A DNA stretch of 15,188 nucleotides, taken from Candidatus Delongbacteria bacterium. GTDB taxonomy: Bacteria > CAIWAD01 > BS150m-G50. The DNA lies in the NCBI GenBank assembly GCA_016784425.1, contig JADHUQ010000036.1, positions 1 through 15,188 of the forward strand, given 5' to 3'. The first letter of the stretch is position 1, and the number at the start of each line of letters is the position of its first letter. A program made the translations under genes and the position numbers. Under the pieces are notes generated by a model. The model ran no database searches and had not been told where the DNA came from. It saw only the letters and a list, made by a program, of their open reading frames with translations. This document shows positions 14,164 through 15,188 of the stretch, piece by piece.

Positions 14164-14844
14164 ATGCGTCTGCAAACAGCCGCATTGCTGGTCATGCTTG
14201 TAATCCTGCTGGAATTCGTGATACGTCTGGGGGGCACGCTATGGCCAGCTCTGTTTACGGATCCTTTTCCTGTGCTTTGCTCCCTCAGCTTGAGTCTGCT
14301 GGGTGATCTGGCTCTGCTTACTTTTTTTTCTCTGTTCCGCACAACAACCCACTGCGCCAATAGCCCCCGCCTTCAACTGGCCACGTCGCTGGCAGCAGCC
14401 GGAGCGGTAGTAGGTTTACTGGTACCACTGAAGGCGCTACTTTTTCACGCCCGGGCTTTTGTTTTTCTACCGTTGCTGTTGACACGGGGCCTGGAGCTCC
14501 TGGCACCGCCGCTGGCGATTATCAGCCTGCTTTTCTTCCTGGTGACATTTCTCCAGGAGGCTGATACACGAGGGAACAGGAAACTGGCACTGGGGATTCG
14601 GTATGGTCTGACCGGTGCGGGACTTCTGCTCTTCCTGCACCTGCTCGTCATTCTCAACTTTGTGATACACTACTATTTCAGCCGACTGTCGCAAGTATCT
14701 CATATGGTCGCACTGGTGACACTGCCACTGGTGACGGCGGGCACCTTCTCCCTGTTTTACTTCTTTCTGGTAGTGTGGCGAGCGGAGGATGAGGCTGAGC
14801 GGGCACTTGAGTCAGTGATTCAAACTACCAAGGAGACGACATGA
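14164..14844 (+). CDS. Six-helix integral membrane protein, function unknown
   Basis: This is a 226-residue, very hydrophobic protein with six probable transmembrane helices at about residues 5-30, 36-60, 71-95, 107-131, 145-170 and 180-205. The short charged loop near 131-141 (QEADTRGNRK) and the acidic C-terminal tail after VVWRAEDEAE are the main hydrophilic parts. A helix near 153-172 contains HLLVILNFVIHYYF with two His, which might bind a ligand or metal, but I recognise no family motif. The start ATG at 14164 has a GAGAGG site upstream. Its last codons overlap the start of the next short frame (ATGA at 14841-14844), indicating translational coupling. It could belong to a respiratory or transport accessory set; that is a guess. 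Confidence 0.75.
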   Translation: MRLQTAALLVMLVILLEFVIRLGGTLWPALFTDPFPVLCSLSLSLLGDLALLTFFSLFRTTTHCANSPRLQLATSLAAAGAVVGLLVPLKALLFHARAFVFLPLLLTRGLELLAPPLAIISLLFFLVTFLQEADTRGNRKLALGIRYGLTGAGLLLFLHLLVILNFVIHYYFSRLSQVSHMVALVTLPLVTAGTFSLFYFFLVVWRAEDEAERALESVIQTTKETT

Positions 14845-14948
14845 CTTATCTCTATCTTTCTTCGGATAAAATGGGTGAGGGTTATGCGGGTACGATGGCC
14901 CAGGCGGTGGAAATCATGGCTGAGGCGGACAAAGTGATTCGTCCCTGA
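14841..14948 (+). CDS. Short coupled ORF, 35 aa; possible truncated DsrE-like protein
   Basis: The ATG at 14841 overlaps the stop of the membrane-protein gene (ATGA) and has AGGAGA 4 nt upstream, so translation is likely. It encodes 35 residues starting MTYLYLSSDKMGEG, which resembles the first strand and loop of DsrE/YedF-like sulfurtransferase-fold proteins (pattern L-SSD-MG-G). The frame stops after VIRP, less than a third of a DsrE domain, and I see no continuation in any frame. It may therefore be a truncated stump or a genuine small peptide. The assignment rests on a very short similarity. Confidence 0.4.
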   Translation: MTYLYLSSDKMGEGYAGTMAQAVEIMAEADKVIRP

Positions 14949-14999
14949 CTACAGGTAGATATGTTTGAGCTCCCTGTTAATCTGTACAGTCTTACCCGG

Positions 15000-15051
15000 T
15001 TTAATCAAAGCTGCAGACGGACATAAACTGGAATCGCCCGTCATGATTAAA
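15000..15051. repeat. Nested inverted repeat in the last intergenic region
   Basis: TTTAATCA (15000-15007) pairs perfectly with TGATTAAA (15044-15051). Inside them GACGG (15016-15020) pairs with CCGTC (15038-15042) around a 17-nt loop. It has no T-run after it, so it is not a classical terminator; it may be an RNA structure or an operator between the short ORF and the next gene. Confidence 0.3.
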
Positions 15052-15056
15052 TCTGG

Positions 15057-15086
15057 TTGCTTTTAACCGTGCCAACGTGATATCAT
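15057..15086 (+). promoter_or_regulatory. Candidate extended -10 promoter for the gene at the window edge
   Basis: TTGCTT (15057-15062) is followed by 18 nt and TATCAT (15081-15086, five of six to TATAAT), preceded by TGA so that the extended -10 reads TGATATCAT. It ends 54 bp before the ATG at 15141. This is one of the best promoter matches in the window. Confidence 0.45.
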
Positions 15087-15140
15087 TTCCTCTCAATATC
15101 GACAACCAATGTAACCCTTATACAAAATTTTGGAGAAACA

Positions 15141-15188
15141 ATGGGCGACAAAAAAGCTGATCTGGCCGGGCCAGGAATCGGGACTTAC
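15141..15188 (+). CDS. Start of an unidentified gene, cut by the window end
   Basis: Sixteen codons are visible, MGDKKADLAGPGIGTY, from the ATG at 15141 with GGAG 5 nt upstream and a good promoter further up. There is no signal peptide, so a cytoplasmic product is likely. Too little is present to name a family. Confidence 0.55.
   Translation, partial: MGDKKADLAGPGIGTY

Noticed and set aside
14025..14360. Minus-strand ORF of 111 codons overlapping the six-helix membrane gene
   Set aside because: Basic, low-complexity translation antisense to a protein with clear transmembrane periodicity and a good ribosome site.
14841..15030. Selenocysteine read-through at the TGA ending the 35-codon ORF
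   Set aside because: The residues after the TGA (to the next stop) do not look like a DsrE continuation and no bacterial SECIS hairpin directly follows the TGA.

Overview
This window is a stretch of bacterial chromosome, moderately GC-rich by eye, from what looks like a Gram-negative (diderm) bacterium. The diderm reading rests on a Wzi-like outer-membrane barrel protein next to a polyprenyl-phosphate sugar transferase. MutS2 with an Smr domain, a short type I-beta DAHP synthase and a secreted HEAT-repeat protein fit a non-proteobacterial lineage, for example one of the lesser-known FCB-like phyla. That placement is inference; there is no rRNA here to confirm it.

Layout. (1) 1-3102, plus strand: the end of a surface-polysaccharide operon, with a sugar-1-phosphate transferase (5' end missing), a Wzi-like outer-membrane protein and a Gfo/Idh/MocA sugar oxidoreductase. 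The genes are tightly packed and the unit closes with a hairpin plus T-run. (2) 3208-3954: a compact DAHP synthase of the shikimate pathway, convergent with gpmI (4022-5575, minus), the cofactor-independent phosphoglycerate mutase. (3) 5576-5927: a gap between divergent genes that carries a plausible gpmI promoter. (4) 5928-8558, plus: a large exported protein with twelve copies of a roughly 27-residue Asp/Gly/Tyr repeat followed by HEAT-like repeats. It is the least familiar gene here. (5) 8561-12783, minus: mutS2 then dnaG, a DNA-maintenance pair 38 bp apart. (6) 13034-15188, plus: an accessory run with a two-helix membrane peptide, a broken formylglycine-generating-enzyme (FGE/SUMF1) gene, a Cys-rich DUF3795 protein, a six-helix membrane protein, a very short coupled ORF that may be a DsrE-like stump, and the first 16 codons of another gene.

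How the parts relate. Region 1 is one functional unit: lipid-linked sugar priming, sugar-nucleotide modification and surface attachment or export. Regions 2 and 5 are housekeeping. Region 6 shows decay, with at least one clear pseudogene.

The most striking feature not explained by genes is the 9-mer TGTGATACA. It occurs seven times (both strands, intergenic and coding, in different reading frames), where about 0.1 would be expected at equal base frequencies. It may be a genome-wide DNA-level signal. No tRNA, rRNA, CRISPR array, insertion sequence or phage gene was seen.
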